From NCBI GenBank assembly GCA_900088475.1, contig FLMG01003322.1, positions 1-42,280 on the forward strand: a stretch of 42,280 bases of DNA. The letters are read 5' to 3'. The notes under the pieces were generated by a model, which was not told the DNA's origin, searched no databases, and saw only the letters and a list, made by a program, of their open reading frames with translations. How positions within the stretch are numbered: position 1 is the first letter of the stretch; every line of letters starts with the position of its first letter. Both the position numbers and the translations under genes were made by a program. Below are positions 31,734 through 42,280 of the stretch, in pieces. This stretch comes from Hyphochytrium catenoides. Taxonomy: Eukaryota > Sar > Hyphochytriomycetes > Hyphochytriales > Hyphochytriaceae.

Positions 31734-31959
31734 AGGGCTCAGTCGGTAGGAGGCCATCTCTGCCAATCAGTCGGCATTAGAAGAGGAGGAAACAGATATG
31801 GGATCCGTAACGGCCCTTACTCTTATACTCGAAACTATGGACAAGAGAGAGGTGACCAAAGATATAATGATTATCTATGACGAGTCTAGACGATAATAGC
31901 TTAGAGCCAGGGAGGATGAGCGGTGCCAGGGGTACTGAGTCTGCCTTGACGCTCAATAT

Positions 31960-31965
31960 TTATTA
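31960..31965 (-). terminator. AATAAA polyadenylation signal of the scaffold gene
   Basis: AATAAA on the - strand lies 27 nt beyond the scaffold stop codon at 31992. It falls inside the 258-bp convergent spacer with the armadillo-like gene. Confidence 0.6.
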
Positions 31966-31991
31966 GTATTTATGCAGCACTCAGAAGACAA

Positions 31992-34900
31992 TTACCGTTT
32001 CTCCACTTGTTTCCGTCGTGGGGCCTTTCTATGATTGGCGGTGTTAGAGTGTGCATCGTCAGAATGTCTCTGATCTCTTCTCTTAGTCTTTATGCCCGTT
32101 GTTTTTCTGTGTACCTCCACAGCTTCAGTTCTAGGCACGGAAATTGTAGCCTCTCCTTGCTCAGCTGCAATTGTGGAGGAGGGCTTACCTCTGGGCGATC
32201 CTTCACTGAGTTGGCCACCTTCATCTCCTCTGTCCCTGTTTCTAGCTTTATCTGTTGTTTCGCCCCTCTCCGGACCTTCTATCTCGACTTTGGGCCGCTC
32301 AACCGCCGCTGTTTTCTCTAAGGAATCACCAAGCAGGGCAACGCCAACTTCAACTTTTTCACCTTCTTCTACCTTCGAGCCCACTATCAACTCTGTGGCT
32401 TGACCTTGTCGCTTCTGTATCTCTTTACGTTTTGCTCTGAGATCCGAGGGTTGGAGAGCAGAAGGTTTGTACTCACCAAGACTCGAGTCCTCTAACACCT
32501 TGAGAGACGAGGAAAAGCCTTCTAGCATTTTTTCTGCCTTTTCATTCCCCTGGTAACGCATCAGGATCATTTTTGTCTTCTTGTGTACGTCGTCAAGCAG
32601 TCTCCGGTAGTCGGCTAGCTCAGCACGTTTGATGACCAGAAGCTCCAGCAGATTTTGAGGCTTCAGCTGACTAAGTTCAAAGGGCTGTCTAATGCCGATA
32701 GAAAGCGCTCTAGCTCCAAGAGCTTTAATTCCTTGCTTTAGAACTCTCCATTTCCTCTTTCCAGGTGGCACAGAGGTGGTCACCTCTACATTGTCCACAC
32801 TCCGGGGATTAGTTGGGGAAGAAGATGAGTTTGCAGCCGGAGGGGAAGAAACCGGAGTAACGCAAGAGGCGGAAGAGGTAGGCGGTAGAAGACTAGCTCC
32901 GTCTTCGAAGATCCTCCGGTGAGAAGTTCCCTCCTGCATGGAATCTAGTGCTTCCGTCTTCAGAGTCTTTTCTTCCCCTGGAGAGACCAAAGAACTATTA
33001 GTCGGGGGCTTTCCGTCATCCAGCTGGGGGCTCTCTTCTTCGTGGCTCTGTTCGTCGGCACAGTGGACAGAAGAAGTCTCGTCCAATGTAATAGGATTTT
33101 CAGCTGACGAGGGGATATTTTGCAGTTCTTCATCTGCTCCACTATCTCTATTTTCCTCTTCAATTCGTAGCCGTCTTTGTGAGCCTCTGCCTTTGGCAAG
33201 CTGCAATGGCGTCGACGTCTTTCTGCTGGCACGCTTCACTCTCTTTGGTTGCACTCTGATCTCATTAATCTCAACAATCTTCTTGACAATGTCCGCATGC
33301 TCTTCCTTCTTCCTCTCAACCATCCTCTCCCATTCCTCTCTGTGTCTCTTCTTTTCCTCTTTGAACTGGACGAAGACGGGTATGATCGCTCTTTCAAAGA
33401 TTTTAACAGCTTGACGTACAAGAGCCACCTGCTTGTCCAGCTTCTTCTGCTCCGGGCCATGATTCTGGAGGAGAACCGTGACAATCTTGGAGCTCTCCCT
33501 CTCTACAATTTCCACGTCCTTACGCGAGAGCGCTTTCTCTAGCTGTGTTCCGATCCTGTTGAGTTGGCTAACAATCTCCCCAATGTGCTTGATCTGAGAG
33601 ACAGAGTTGGTTCCCATTCTATAGACTGTCTCCAACTGGTTTAGGTTTTGGGACGTGAGAGATGGAAAGGGAAGAGGCTCATAAGGAGGTATCTCTAACT
33701 CAGGAATAGGTAACGGAGGATCAGGAGGAAGGATGATCCACTCTGCCTCTTCTCTCCTTCTCTCTTCTTCTCGTGCTAGAAGCCATACCGTGGCAGGAGG
33801 AAGACTTTCCTTATCGACCCATTGAATCTCTAAGTCCACAGCCATCTTCTCTCCTCCCTCGCTGACCCCATCACCTTGTAGGGTATAAAGACCACGGACA
33901 ACCCTTCCGTGGTCAAAAGAGAGAAGAGGTAGCAGAATTTTTCCAAGTTCGGCGCTCTGGAGATAGTTGAAATTGTAGAGAGTGAGGGAGAGCTTCTCGT
34001 CCTTATTCTTCTCCCAGGTGCAGGGGAAACCAAAGACTTCATTCCATTCAGGCGAGGACGACTCTTTAGCCACTCTGGTCTTCCAGCTTTCATCTCCCAG
34101 TGTCATCTCTATGAAGGGGCGAAGCTTCTCCTCCTTGGTCCTGACGTTGTTCGCGGAGAAGAGGCGAACAAAGAGACAACTTAAACTTTGCAGTCTCTCC
34201 TTCTCCTCCTGCTCTGCCTGCTGCTGAGACTGAGCAGCCCTTTCTCCTGCCATCCCTGCCGCTCGAGAGCGAAGGAGAGAAACTCCTTTCTTTTTCTTCA
34301 TATCCTGATGTGCCTTTCTCCTAGCGATCCGTCGTCTATACGCCATCTGGATTGTGATCGTCGCTTGTATCTTCCCATAGTCTCCCACCATGACATAGGT
34401 GGGAGGAACAGAGAGAGACTTCTCTCCAGTCTCTTTGCTGATGAAGTGAAATTGAGATGCACTTTCATCATACACTTCGACCCATTTCAGGGGATCAAGG
34501 GAGTGTGCGGAGTCTGCTACTTTCTTGCACTGCTCCACTCGTGCCTTAAGTCCTGGCTTGAGTGACTGGAGAGACAAGAAAATAGACAAAGAGGAGAAAG
34601 GTCGTTAGGGCAAAACATCCGTGAGGAGTACTCAGCAGATTTCACAGGTCCGATATGACTGTGAACACAATCAGTTGAAAGAAGCGAAGTATAAGCTTCT
34701 GCAGGCAGACAAAGGGGCGCATGATTAAAAGATCGCTGCCCACCATGCCAGAACAGACAGATCCGACATCCCGACTATGGAAGCAGTACGAGCGAGAATA
34801 TCAGGAAGTTTGAAGATAGATGGCTGCTCACCTTCATCATATCCAGGGCCCTAGCGGCAGTAACAGCCTCTACATCAGCTGGGGACATCTCCTCATCCTC

Positions 34901-37900
34901 GAAGGACTGAAGCGAAGCCGCAGAGGAAGAGGAAGCAATGGCAGGTGGAGAATGTGCGATTTCATCTGACGCCAGATTGAAGAAGAAGAACTTAGTTTGG
35001 TCGGCAGGATCCTTAAAGCGGACCCAGGGAGAGCAGAAGAGCCCTTCCTCCACGTCCCTTTCAAAAGAGAAAGCTGGAGGAGAGTCCCATTGATACCGCA
35101 GCGCCATCACCTCTTTGTTTGGGATCTGCTGTTTGAAGCACTCTTTCAGCGTCTCTTCCAGTTCCCTCTCCGCTTCTTTCTCTTTCCCGCCCTCTCTCAG
35201 TGCAGTGGCCAGTAGAAGAGCTACCTCATAGGACCAGCCTATGAAGCGCTGGGCTGTGCGGGAGAGCGAGACTGCCAAAGTATAATATCTTTGCGCTAAG
35301 CACTTGCGAATCAATGCTGTCCAGGTGTAGGTGGAAGAGAGTGAAGCTGCGAGTCCTCCTCTTTCTTTCTGAAACAATGTCAGAAGATCTTTGATCTGTC
35401 GATGCCGCATTTCCGTCTCTCCTCTCGTGCCAGGCATGTGCGGTGTCTCTCTCTCTTCTTGCACTAGCTCCAGTTCTATTTCTATAGTACTCTGTTTCAC
35501 GTCCCACTGCCAATTGTCATCAAGGTGCAAGGTTTGGACTCCTCTCCATTTCCTATTTCCATTGAAAGGGAGCTCGCTTGGTGAGAGTTGAAGGCGTCCT
35601 ATAACCTTAGCGTCTCTAGAGAACTCGTCTCTGATGTTGATAGTAAACTTCTCTCCAGCGCTAAGAGCTAGCTGATAGACTTTGCTCCCCTGTCCCCAGA
35701 AGGGATCCTTTGCCGACAGATGGCCACTGGAAGAAGAGAAAAGGCGAGGGCCAGATGCAGGGTAAGATGTAGTCATTGGTGACGAGAACGCCCGGAGAAA
35801 GGGTAAGGCCCTTTGACGCAGAGAGGATTGAATTGCACGAGACAGACCCAACGCTCCATTGCCCAGCGCTGCTGTGCGGAAGCTTTGTCCATGACAGAGC
35901 ACTTCCGCGTATGGAGCAACGTGAAGTCTGTGCAAAGGTACAGGAAGACGGGAGCACCGAATGATGCGAACGTTGAGCCTGTGCGGAGGGGGTTGAGAAG
36001 AAAGAGAATCCTCGTCCTCTCTTTGCTTCGCTTCCTTTTCCTTATTAAGAGCAGGGGGAAGAAGAGCCAAGTAAAAGAGCTCTCGCGCCTTTCGCCTGTA
36101 CTCCTGCACGCGACGTCTAATCACTCTTTCTTCAGCTTCGTCCCACTCCTTCAAGAAGGACTCTGATAGCGAGGGAATCTCCCTTTGCGCCGGTGTCTCT
36201 GTTGACGATGCGCCAGGTCTTGTGGGAGAGCGGGGAAGACTGGAAGACGGGACAGCCTCAGAACAGAGTCCGTTAGTCTCGGTTGGAGCTATCTTGTCTC
36301 CTTCCACAGCCGCTGCTGGTGAAAGAAGAACTGATTTACTTTGATCTACTGATTGCTCCTGTTTAGCGTTTACGATGGGGTCGTTCTGGGCTAGCTTCTC
36401 CTCTTCGGATCCGACCTTTCTCTCTCCATTGGCCATCTTCTCCTTCTTTTTAGAGATCTTCTTCTTCTTTGTTGTGGTAGACTCGACTCTAGCAACTTCT
36501 TCATCTGCTTGCTGTCTCCCTTCCCCGCCCGTCTTCTTCTTCTTCTTCTTTCCTTTCTTCTTTTTAGGTGATGATAAGGCAAGAGGCGGTGGAGGGCCTG
36601 CAGGAGGAAAAGGCTTAGGTGGCGGTCCTTTCGGTGGCAGAGTCCTAACTGGAGTAGGAGCGACGAGGGGCAATGGCTCTGATGAAGGCAGCAACGAAGT
36701 AGAGGCCAGAAGTTGGTCTGCTGATGAGTTGGAGGGAGGTCCTTCCTGCGGATTTGGACTGCTCTCTTCTTGACGTTGAGGCTCTGTCTTCAAAAGGGTC
36801 ATGACTTTGGCGGGCCCTTCTGTCACTATCCGCTCCGCGGTGTCGACCCCCGTTTTAGCTATCAATAGGGAAGGAGAAATGGCGGCCGTTGGGGATTCTT
36901 CCTTCCGTTCAGCTGATGGATTCGCTCTCTTAGTTTCTGGTTTTACACTAAGATCGGGCCCAGTGTTCTCTCCATGTCTCTCCGGAGTCGCAGAAGGTGC
37001 CGAGTTGGTGAGAAGAAGAGCGGCAGGGAGTTGTCTCTCCCTTTGTCGTGCCTCCTGCCTTTTACCTAAGGTATAGGTCAAATGCTCCGCCCAAGCGGAG
37101 TAAATCATCGCCAAAATCTGCAGAACATCTTCAGAAGAAAGCTGTTCTTCTCTCTCGCGCCTATCCTTCCTCTTGTCTGTCCTAATACTGCCCGTCTTTT
37201 CGTCGTCTATCACCTCCCTCAGCAGCTTCCTAGCATATCTAACACACTTGCCATAGTTGTCAAGCTCGAGAGAGTTCTGAATGATCAGAAAGAGAACCGC
37301 TTTTCTCCCTCCCTCTTCCCTCTTCGGCGGCTTCTTCCATCCAGGGAATTCTTTAAGAAGTCTGGCCCCTAACTTGTTGCTCATTACATATTTCTGCGAC
37401 GCATGGTAGCACAGAGCAAGGAGATAGACGGACGAGGGAGAGATCGAGCATGCAGGAAATTGCAGAGAGAGCTCAAGGGCCTCTATAGCGCCCTTAAGGT
37501 TGGCAGGGTCTCCCTCGTCTCTCCATTGATAGAAGTGACTCTTTCCTAAGAGTTGAAAGAAGCTTGAGTCTCCAAAATAGGAGCCTTTTCTCTTCACGAA
37601 CTCGAGGATAGCAGCCATTTTCTTCCAGTCTTTCTTTCTTTTGTCACGTTCTCCACTCTTCTGTCCTCCTTCTCTTGGCCATCTCCCATACTTATAAGCA
37701 CGCGTCAGGAGCCGGTGATAGAAGTGGTTTTTGCGAACTTCTTCATCGAACGGGCTCCCGGCAGAGGCCCAAAACTTCCTCTGAGCCGCAAGGACCGAGA
37801 GAGAAGAAGAGATATTGGGCGACTTCGGGGTAGGAGCTGAAGATGGATCTGATTGAGAAGAGGCCGCCTTTATCGCTTTTTGCAGCCACACAACGGCATC

Positions 37901-39673
37901 GACATTTCGGTTTGTCTCTCTATAACACAAAGCGATCTTCTCATAGTGACCCGCATTGGAACTAGAGAAGGAGAGAGAGGACGAGTGGCTGGCAGAAGAG
38001 AGAAGTGTCGCCTGCTGCAGAAAGTCCCGCGCAAGATAGAAATCATTGTGGGAGAAACATTTTAGTCCAAGCTTTTCCCATAGTACGGGGCTAAGAATCC
38101 ACTCTTGCCAAGAGAGAAAGTACTCTCCCGCTCCATCCCCACTGTCTTCCTTCTCCGCGCGTCTCTTCAGCACCGGGAGGGAGATGTCCAGTCCGAAGGA
38201 GAGAGGGAGACGGCGGAGAAGCTCTAACATGGACGTAGTCCTCAAGTGGGTCCTCTTATATTCATAAAAGCCCTGGGTCGTTCTCTTGAAGTCAACATCG
38301 GCAAAGGAGTCTTCCGTCTTTCTGACGCGTACTATTAGCTGAAGAGAAGCATCATCTACCCGGTTCTCCTCCTTGGAGAAGACAAGGAAAGAACCTACTG
38401 GCTTTCTCTGTAGGTGGGAAGAAGCATGGGAAACTCAATCAGCATGAGAGACATACACAGAGACCGTCGAGAGTTGTGGCTTGAGAAACCCATAAGAGAC
38501 AGACTCATACTTTTAGGGCGAGAATATCTCACGTCTCTCTTTCCATGCCTCTCTCCCTGTCCCTGTTGATTCCTCCTGGACCGCTTTCCTCTCTCTCTCT
38601 CTGTCTTACTATCTCTCTGTTGCTCTATCTTCTCTCGTTCTTTCTCACCTCGATCAAAGCCGCAGCTTGGTCTTCCGAGATCTCTCCAAAATAGGGTCTA
38701 TCAGGTGAGAGAGTCAGAAATGACGAGCAAGACACGTCCCAAAGAATTCTTTCCTCTACTCGTCTCTCTATTTACCCTGGCCCCACCTACACCGAACTCT
38801 CTCTCCGCGGCAATGTACGGTCCGCTCTCCCGAGGCACTACAGAGTGTATTTAACTTTTCCTGATCCGCCCTTTGCTCTCTCTCTCTCTCTCACTCTCTC
38901 TCTCAATCCTGGTCTCTCTTTCGTTCTCTAAAGGTTGGGATCATCATCAGGTTCCACTTCTTGGCCTTGTCATCCTAGGGCGACTCTATTCCCTCTGACA
39001 CCTCACCACCGTGCCTGCGACAGCAGCTTAATGACTGACTTACCCAGTATCTGTATGCAGTTCTCTCTCCAAGTAGAGTTGTTCGTAGATAAGGTTTGCT
39101 TCGTTCATCTTCTCCGTCTCTTCTCCCTTTCCCCACTTCTCAAAGGTGCTTGCAATCATCAGCCGGAAGTCATCTTCAGTGTAAGGAATGGTGGGAGACA
39201 CAGAGCCCGGAGCGATGGAGGATTGAGTCCGAGGAGAGGCGGGAGAAGACGAAGAAGAAGGATAGCAAGCTTCCATAATCTCCCTAAGACCAGCAATAGC
39301 CTCTTGATAACGAGAGAGCTCTCGGAGATAACAAGCACGACGGAAAAGGAGAGCGAGGCGCTCTGAAGTGGCTGCATAACGGTCTATGAACCTTTGGAAA
39401 ACAAAAAGAGGGGAGAGACAGGAAGAAGGAAGACGGTGAGGACGGAAGAGAGAGAGGTGAGAACGGAAGAAGAGAGAGAGAGAGAGATCGGGAGAACCAA
39501 CGGGGAACAAAGAGATCAAGAGCAGAGAGAGAAGGAAAGGAAGAGAGAGAGAGATGAAGAGGGAAAGAGCGGGAGAGGGAAAGAGAGACGGGGGCAGGGG
39601 AGAGGAGAGAGAGAGAGAGAAGAAAATTGAGAGAGAGAGAGAGAGAAAGAGAGAGAGACAGAGAGACAGAGAA

Positions 39674-39706
<33 letters not shown>

Positions 39707-41494
39707 AGAGAGAGAGAGAGAGAAAGAGAGAAAGAGAGAGAAAATATGGTCAAGAATGCCATCGGAAATAAAATATTGGGAGAAACTTCCTATGGCCTTT
39801 TGCCCACTCAGCTTCCTCTTACATCCTGGCCGTTCTTTTCCTGATGGTTGCGCTTACCTGGCAATCATCTTCACGTTCTCCTTCAGTTCGCCATTCTTCT
39901 CTAATAAATATATGCACTTTAGAAACGCATCCTCTCTGCAATTCTCCTCATACTCGAGGCTCTGTTTATAGGCAGAGCAAGCCAAACGTAGAACAGAAAG
40001 CTCTCCGCTAACTTCCCAGGTGCTGTAGAGAGAGAAAGCAAACTTTCCCCAGAGCTCGGGAGAGAACTTGGCTCCTGCCTGGAGAGCAAGAGAGAGGAGA
40101 ACTGCAGCGCGACGATAATCTCCCACTTCGTAGGCAAAGAGAGGAAGAGAGACGTCCTCTCTTCGTTTTTGCTCGTCTGTATAGAGTCTCTTTCTTCGTG
40201 CGATCTCTCGGCCTTTCATCCCTCGGTACACCCGTTGAAGGAGCCTCACTCGCCGGTCAAAAAACCGAACACTCTCTCTCTCTATGGCAAGGCTGGTAAT
40301 TCGAGAGACATAGCGCCGGCTTTCTCTCTCTCTTGCCAATCTCTCTCTCACTTCCCGAGCAATGTACGCACGGAACTGCAGCTGTATGGAGACGCAGGCC
40401 TTATTCCTCTTTCTCTTCCTGTACTCCTTCCTTGCCACATAACACCGAAAGCTCCTTTGAATGGTCTCCGCCGAGCGTTGCTGCCTACGGTTTCTCCCTA
40501 ACTCAAGCGCTCTGACCTTCCTATGGTACCGTCGGAAGAGAGACTGGATCTTCCTGGCACTCGTATCCCTCAAGGAGAGAAGGCTCTCCTTTGTAGAGTG
40601 TATCAGAGGGATAAGCACTCTGTCTATCACTCGAATCGAGAGAGAGTGACAGAACCGTCTCTCTATCCTTCTTTTGGTCCTCTCCCATCGATACCAGCGT
40701 TGAACCCTCTCTACTGCCCTTACTATCAGAAGAAGAGGAATCTCTTGAAGAAACTCTGTTGCCACTTTCTTTCGCCATCTCTCTCTTCGTCTCCTATAGA
40801 GCTTATACCGGATCTGGAGAGAAGAGATTGCCCGCTGTACATTCCTTATCGCTCTTTCCTGAAGAAGCAGAAGAAATTTCTTGCGACTCGCATACTTCCG
40901 CCACAAGCTTTGTATCCGAATAGCTGCTTGGACCTTCTGGTGCTCTCGTGCAAGAACACTATCTTCACTGTTGGTTCCTTTCTCTCTCTTGTTCTTCCAT
41001 CTGTCTTTACTCCTTCCCACCACATCGCCAGTGTAGAGTGAAGCTGTGTAAACAGAGGCGAGGCTAGAGAGAGAAAATTCTCCGTTGGGATAGAGTCTGT
41101 TCTTTCCTTCTCTTCCGATAGGCTTTCTTCCATCAGGAGAAGGGGATGAAAGGGCGGGAGAGAGTGAAGAAGAAGGGAGAGGTGGTCGTACAACCTGGCT
41201 CGGTCGGGATACAATGAGCTTCACATGCTCTACTTTCGAGGAAGAGAAAGAAGGAGAGACCGAGAGGGGAGAAGAATGAGAGGATGTAGGGACATCCTGC
41301 CTGACCTTCACCACGGGAGACTTCAAGGGAACCATAGCGGGAGATGGAGACTGCCTCTGTTCGCTATCTAGAGAAGGAAGAAGGATCAGAGGATTATCTC
41401 TATCTCCTTGGTTGGTAGAAAGAGAAAGAGGAGGATTAGAGCCGACCACAGGACGTTTGACTCTATTTTGACTCGAGTCGGTCGGTCTTAACAT
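31992..41494 (-). CDS. Giant IQ-TPR-SH2-TPR-C2-WW-IQ-C2 scaffold protein
   Basis: Predicted cytosolic/membrane-associated signalling scaffold of about 2,700 aa. Exons: 41494-39858, 39391-39044, at least one unresolved exon in 38700-39040, 38697-38649, 38407-34832 and 34565-31992. The resolved junctions keep phase. Domains in order: Ser-rich start; about seven IQ motifs (40940-40190, e.g. AIRIQSLWRKYASRKKF, AETIQRSFRCYVARKEYRKR); TPR-like helices continuing across the intron at 39392-39857 (ERLALLFRRACYLRELSRYQ); an SH2-like domain split at 38649/38407; TPR-like helices (about 38150-37100); a Lys/Pro-rich disordered region; a C2 domain (about 35990-35455); more helices; a WW-like segment (about 35035-34970). 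The last exon adds a second WW-like segment, an IQ motif (IQMAYRRRIARRK), a second C2 (about 34200-33805), a coiled coil (33600-33240) and a charged tail. The start is the first in-frame ATG; the frame is open further upstream, so the N-terminus is uncertain. Confidence 0.85.
38200..38697 (-). other. SH2-like domain split by an intron (38408-38648)
   Basis: Exon 38697-38649 encodes PYFGEISEDQAAALIE, matching the SH2 start (W/Y-hydrophobic-G-x-I-S-x-x-x-A-x-x-L). The next exon begins RKPVGSFLVFSKEEN, the G-x-F-L-V strand. It is followed by SLQLIVRVRK, a DVDFKRTTQGFYEYKRTHLR stretch and SMLELLRRLP, the usual C-terminal helix position. The arginine of FLVR is Phe here. Confidence 0.7.
39392..39857 (-). 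repeat. Intron filled with a GA/CT microsatellite
   Basis: This 466-nt intron of the scaffold gene is nearly all purine on the + strand (GAGAGA runs over about 39460-39750), hence pyrimidine on the transcribed - strand. Splice sites are clear: GTAAGC at its 5' end and TTTTCCAAAG at its 3' end, joining KMIA-R to FIDRYAATSE in phase. The 240-codon open frame over it is low-complexity artefact apart from its last ~115 codons, which are exon. Confidence 0.85.
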
Positions 41495-42091
41495 CCCTCC
41501 GGAGGCTAGAGGAGAGAGAGAGAGAGAGAGAGATAAAGGGCCCTCAGGTCTCTTCCTTGCACTGAATGACTCTAAAAAGAGCAAACCGTACCCAGTGCTT
41601 TGGGAGGTTCGCTCTATTCCTCTTCCTCCTGTCCTCCTCCTCTCTCTCCCGTCTTGGATGAAGACAGCACATCAAGCTCATCTTCTTAGGGAGAGGAAGA
41701 GCGGGAGCGAGAGAGAGGGCTTTCGAGGGATCCTTAGTTCTTTCTTTCTAGGAGTCTTCCATTGAATGTCTCAAAGAGTGAAGAATGCACAGGTATCAGG
41801 AAGGAAAGGGGGGAGATCTCTCTTATGAGGGTTGCTAAATCGAGGAAGGACGCGAGAGCTATACATTAGAGGAAAGAGACGGACACTGCAAGGGCGCAAC
41901 CTCTCTATGGCCCTGCCAGACAGGAAGGGAGAGTCACCAAGGGGAGAGTTAGCACCAGAGAGAGAGAGACAGCAACAAAGGAGGAGAGAGAAAAGAGAGA
42001 GACAAAGAGCATCGCGGGCCAAGAGTGAGAGGAAGAGAGAGAAAGGAAGGTCTCGAACAGCGATGCCCGAGGCTAACAAGGGGAATAGAAA
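41495..42091. promoter_or_regulatory. Divergent promoter region of the scaffold gene and the right-edge gene
   Basis: About 600 bp, rich in GA/CT runs. The arginine-rich + strand frame at 41832-42110 derives from GAGAGA-type repeats and is not believed. On the - strand the scaffold frame remains open up to about 41680 without an ATG, so a 5' exon could be hidden; a different frame there starts MSLMCCLHPRRERE. Confidence 0.45.
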
Positions 42092-42280
42092 ATGTCGCTT
42101 CGGCTTATAAGCCAGTGCTAGCCGTTAGAGGCTTTCTGGGAAACAAACCACGGGAAAACAACAGACTGTAACGCCTCCTTCTGTCTCCAGGCGGTTACCG
42201 GCTATTGTGGCGTCAGATGGTCGTGATTACATGCTTGCGGGGCTTCTGTCCACTGCTGAGGATCTATTCTCTCTCTCTCT
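42092..42280 (+). CDS. 5' end of an unrecognised gene (continues past right edge)
   Basis: Exon 1, 42092-42114, starts with ATG and encodes MSLRLISQ up to a split codon. A 76-nt GT-AG intron (GTGCTA...CTGTCTCCAG) follows, and exon 2 starts at 42191. The frame then reads RLPAIVASDGRDYMLAGLLS and TAEDLF to the window edge. Phase is kept (CA|G). The short peptide resembles the start of a folded enzyme or adaptor, but nothing can be assigned. Confidence 0.6.

Noticed and set aside
31992-34589. Separate 865-aa gene starting at 34589
   Set aside because: A clear acceptor at 34566-34571 and a donor at 34826-34831 join it in phase to the upstream 1192-codon exon; the apparent start codons are intronic.
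39392-39762. Upstream half of a 240-codon - strand frame with Ser-Leu-Phe repeats
   Set aside because: It lies inside a spliced intron made of a CT microsatellite; only the part from 39391 downward is exon.
41832-42110. Arginine/glutamate-rich 92-codon frame on the + strand
   Set aside because: It derives from GAGAGA-type repeat DNA and overlaps the better supported exon at 42092 in another frame.

Overview
The window is nuclear DNA of a unicellular eukaryote or alga. Several genes are split by spliceosomal introns (GT-AG, about 33-470 nt). There are AATAAA-type 3' signals, long polypyrimidine and GA/CT microsatellites, eukaryote-only protein families, and a 61-base assembly gap. No operons, Shine-Dalgarno sites, prokaryotic mobile elements or CRISPR arrays are visible. 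I cannot name the lineage; the SH2, IQ, C2, WW, RCC1-BTB, PPR and ABCC families fit a stramenopile-, alveolate- or cryptophyte-like protist, and this is inference only.

Layout, left to right: (1) 1-3372 (-), a large uninterrupted exon of an ABCC/MRP-type ABC transporter that runs off the left edge. (2) 3373-6440, mostly non-coding, with a ~31-bp tandem repeat, a tRNA-like Pol III element and an orphan coding-like exon. (3) 6473-6718 (+), a small TATA-driven ORF followed by a ~270-nt polypyrimidine tract. (4) 7882-9636 (+), an intronless organelle-type PPR protein. (5) about 10211-10941 (+), an unrecognised gene with very short introns. (6) 11029-11566 (+), DAD1/OST2, a subunit of oligosaccharyltransferase, three exons. 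(7) 12046-14744 (-), a DHHC protein S-acyltransferase, ten exons. (8) 15581-19794 (+), an RCC1-repeat plus BTB protein, seventeen exons. (9) 19924-23621 (-), a coiled-coil protein with an acidic disordered middle. (10) 24297-31733 (+), a large armadillo-like helical-repeat protein with more than 20 exons, one GC-AG intron and the gap. (11) 31992-about 41494 (-), a giant (about 2,700 residues) scaffold combining IQ motifs, TPR-like helices, an SH2 fold, two C2 domains, WW-like segments and a coiled coil. (12) 42092-edge (+), the first two exons of another gene.

From DAD1 rightward, genes alternate between convergent pairs (short 3' spacers of 130-480 bp) and divergent pairs (shared promoters of 600-840 bp). 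The reading frame was checked arithmetically across every intron for DAD1 (117 aa), DHHC (298 aa) and RCC1-BTB (569 aa). Intron style differs sharply: ABCC and PPR have none here, the scaffold has a few huge exons, and the gene at 10.2-10.9 kb has introns of 33-71 nt.

The most novel item is the giant scaffold gene at 32-41.5 kb. It holds an SH2-like domain, split over an intron, in which the phosphotyrosine-binding arginine of the FLVR motif is replaced by phenylalanine. It is surrounded by calmodulin-binding IQ and lipid/Ca2+-binding C2 modules, an architecture I do not recognise from any described family.
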